Assembly: GCA_003586115.2 (NCBI GenBank)
Contig: QVOM02000103.1
Span: 4,177,996 to 4,241,995, forward strand
Direction: 5' to 3'
Source: Salvator merianae
Taxonomy: Eukaryota; Chordata; Lepidosauria; Squamata; Teiidae
DNA: 64,000 nt
The notes beneath the pieces were generated by a model that saw only the letters and a program-made list of their open reading frames with translations, did no database searches and had not been told where the DNA came from. The translations under genes were made by a program, and so were the position numbers. Below, piece after piece: positions 61,519 through 64,000 of this stretch. The stretch's first letter is position 1. Each line of letters starts with the position of its first letter.

Positions 61519-61635
61519 GGCTACATCCAGACATCACTTATTTATTCCACTATATTTGGATATTCCAGAATAAAGCCTGGATATTGCAGAATATCCAAAT
61601 ATAGTGGAATAAGCAAGTGATGTCTGGATGCAGCC
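61519..61635. mobile_element. 117-bp hairpin MITE, TCA duplication
   Basis: The arms CATCCAGACATCACTT and AAGTGATGTCTGGATG are perfect complements. Pairing continues through TTATTCCACTATATTTGGAT and its complement to a short loop. TCA flanks both sides (61516-61518, 61636-61638). Confidence 0.85.
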
Positions 61636-62299
61636 TCAGGTACAATAAATTTGAAACTTTGGCCAGAATCTCCTTGCTTTTGTTACAGAATATGCTTGGC
61701 AAGTCTGTACATGCTCAGAAAAGGGAATCTTTATCACAGTGATCTTGCAACATTCTGAAAGTTTTGACCCCAAAATCACAGATACACCCACATCAAAAAT
61801 GCTACAATGCAGAGTTTTTTTAATTAGTTCACGTGTGCTAACTATACAAGTCATATCAAGGATACAGAGAATAATCATCATTCTAGAATTCATCAAAGAT
61901 AGCAAGAAAGAGCTGCACTGGCTGGATGTTGATTTAAGCATTGAGCATCCTTCACAAAATCAAGATAAAAAAGCAGAAAGTTTTAAGTGTCCTTTTCCCC
62001 CTTTCCTTTCCTTTATTTTTTGGTCTGGAACTGTAGTCTCTGACCTCATCAATTTATCTGTGACAACATGCAGTACAGTAAATAACTTCTCAGAAAAAAA
62101 TCTGCCAGGCTAATTTCTGATAACAAAAAAGTGAAGAAGAATTAAAATGTGCTTTCTCCTTGGGAGGAAAGCTATGGCAAACCTAGATAGCATAATACAA
62201 AGCAGAGACATCACCTTGCTAACAAAGCTATGGTTTTCCCAGTAATAAAGTATGGCTGTGAGAGTTGCATCATAAGAAAGGCTTACTCACCCACCCCAA

Positions 62300-62615
62300 T
62301 TATGGTGCTAGAGAAGCCTTTTAAGCATCGAGGACACTTGCTAGCAAAACCTGTCTGCACTTGGAAGAGGCCCGAGCGGCTGGGAGCAGCATAATGCTGC
62401 TCCCAATTGCTCCCAGCTGTGGAGAACAAATTTGTGCTCCACACGTTTACCAGGAGCTGATAGTCAGCTCCCAGTAAAGATTGTTTGCGCTCACTAGCTG
62501 TGCAGAGCAAATGCTGGTAGCCTGATTCAGGTAAGGTGCTAGGGTGCAGACCCTACATGGTCAATACTACATTAGACAGACTAATTAGTCTAACATGGTA
62601 AGTGTGAAAACACCA
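62300..62615. mobile_element. MITE-related segment (reverse of 40543 group)
   Basis: It shares GGGAGCAGCATAATGCTGCT, TGTGGAGAACAAATTTGTGC and TTACCAGGAGCTGATAGTC blocks with 40800-40990 and 11150-11250. The right side ends near GGTAAGTGTGAAAACACC, a terminus-like sequence. The left edge is not clear. Confidence 0.55.
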
Positions 62616-64000
62616 AGTTGTCCTTGTTTTCCTAACTGTAAACAGATTTATTTGCTAAGTTAGAGAGATAGCAGGAGAAGGAGCCAAAATGGCTAAAGTT
62701 TAGTTTTGCTTAGCCTAACCTTTCCTTACCCACTTCCATGTTTTTCTCTGGAACCTAGGATCACTGCTCTTGCTTCCCTAGCAGTCATCTTTTTTTCTGT
62801 CAATCCAGGTATCCATCCATTCATCTCCCAGAGATGCTGCATTAAGTGAAGCTGGGAGAAGGGACAAGAAATGGGATATAGGTCTGAGAGGGATGGCTTT
62901 CTAGTAAGACTCAGGTCAGAAAATTTTGCAGTTATTGATACTGGCATAGAGTTGTCATTTGTTTTAGAACTATATTTCATAACATGGTTATGGTTACCCT
63001 TTTTATATTTGCAAATTAATTATGTGACTAATTCAAGAATAACTAATAATTATTAGAAATACTAAAAAGTGTTAATTATAATTGAAGTGTAATCCAGTTA
63101 ATATAACCTCCTATATTACCATTATTTCAGTAGGACTTCAGTATTTATAAGATGCTTCATTCAATACTTTATTCAGGAATGTCTAGTAATCCTTACCAAA
63201 GGATTACTATGCATACATCTTTTATTTGGTTGTGCAAAAAAAAACCTCTGTGAGAACTTTTTTCTCACTCCAGTGGAGAAACAAAGGCAATGATCAATAC
63301 TTCCATATAAACCTGCTTGTTTTATATAAACCAGAATGGTACTTGCTTCTGTAGGCCAAACGGATAAATTCTAGGATAAAATAAAATTCATGTCTTCTAA
63401 TTAGAAAATGAGAGCTTTTCATTTGAATTTGTCCAGCAATGCCATTGATCGCAGCCATTTCTTATTATTACTAATTATTTTAGAATGCAAAATTATGTTT
63501 TTTTCTGAGTTTTGTTAATTACTTTTTATTCTTAAGAGCAGTAGGAATTTAGAGTGCTTACGAAAAACAGTTTTGTAAGGTACAGACTGCATTCACAAAC
63601 AGTAAACAAAAGCGCCTATGAGGCAACTTACAGATAGTTCACAATCTGCCCCTCCCCCTCCAGTGAACATTCTAGACTAGAAAAGGTGGATTAGAAATAG
63701 GGTGAGAATATGAGAGCCAGACGTTACTGTCCATAAAACACTTTTGAATGTCTTGGTCTTTACCACTTGGGCTTTAATGAAAATGAATATTTTAACCAAA
63801 ATAACTTCATAAATTCTTCAAGAGTTAATGCTATATATAATAATGCTTCTAATTATATAAGATATTCTTGTTGTATCTTCAGAGCCAAAACTCTGGGTTT
63901 TGCTCAGTGATAGGCATGAAGTACAATGTCTAGTTTGGTCAATTTGCTTGTTGTCTCCTGCTTTCCTGACGCAATTAAACTGCATCCAGACTTTGGAATA

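Larger units (their letters stand above)
57779..64000 (+). other. KCNIP4: KCNIP4 downstream intron (3' part outside window)
   Basis: The intron begins with a consensus donor (gtaagt) and runs off the window. Recognised contents are a candidate conserved block at 60080-60430, a MITE at 61045-61509, a hairpin MITE at 61519-61635 and a MITE-like fragment at 62300-62615. About 57850-59780 and 62650-64000 show no gene or repeat I can name. Confidence 0.8.

Noticed and set aside
1..64000. CRISPR arrays, operons, phage or bacterial systems
   Set aside because: There are no regularly spaced direct repeats with unique spacers. Gene structure and repeats are clearly those of a vertebrate.

Overview
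The window is vertebrate nuclear DNA, AT-rich, with no prokaryotic gene structure. The only host coding sequence I can support is two small plus-strand exons of the Kv-channel-interacting protein gene KCNIP4, at 48935-49036 and 57654-57778. Everything else is intron of that very large gene. The repeats are a mixture of L1, CR1, L2-like and RTE/BovB-like LINE remnants, tRNA-derived SINEs, many short inverted-repeat DNA transposons and long microsatellites. That mixture suggests a non-avian reptile, most likely a squamate; this is inference from repeat content, not proof.

Layout. 1-12.9 kb: intron with a tRNA-type SINE, a stack of abutting MITEs at 1.05-2.6 kb (one CpG-rich), a MITE pair at 5.3-5.83 kb and a 530-bp MITE at 9.3-9.8 kb. 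12.9-14.4 kb: CR1-like LINE interrupted by an L1 piece. 16.0-19.5 kb: decayed sense L1. 20.9-21.25 kb: antisense tRNA-SINE. 23.3-23.75 kb: antisense 3' end of an L2-like LINE that shares its tail with that SINE. 24.5-26.2, 30.7, 34.6 and 35.5 kb: more MITEs, several near-perfect hairpins with 3-bp target duplications. 28.5-29.1 kb and 50.0-51.6 kb: antisense L2-like LINE. 37.2, 53.1 and 54.4 kb: elements ending in TAGARATGTGC and rich in GGTTTGAA. 40.5, 43.7, 61.0 and 62.3 kb: another MITE group. 45.0-47.8 kb: antisense L1. 48.9 kb: first KCNIP4 exon. 54.9-56.4 kb: RTE-like and L2-like endonuclease fragments. 57.65 kb: second KCNIP4 exon. 57.8-64 kb: next intron.

The two exons encode the alternative N-terminal extension (GFLY...LLPCSAAK) and the start of the conserved KChIP core ([15 protein letters not shown] ... 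ILYRGFKN). The junction between them is unusual. The joint that reproduces the known protein uses a GC-AG intron, while a GT-AG intron shifted by 4 nt would also keep frame and length and only swap two residues. I found no complete, intact mobile-element gene, CRISPR array, rRNA or true tRNA gene. Besides the splice joint, the most interesting structures are the clustered hairpin MITEs and four candidate conserved non-coding blocks.
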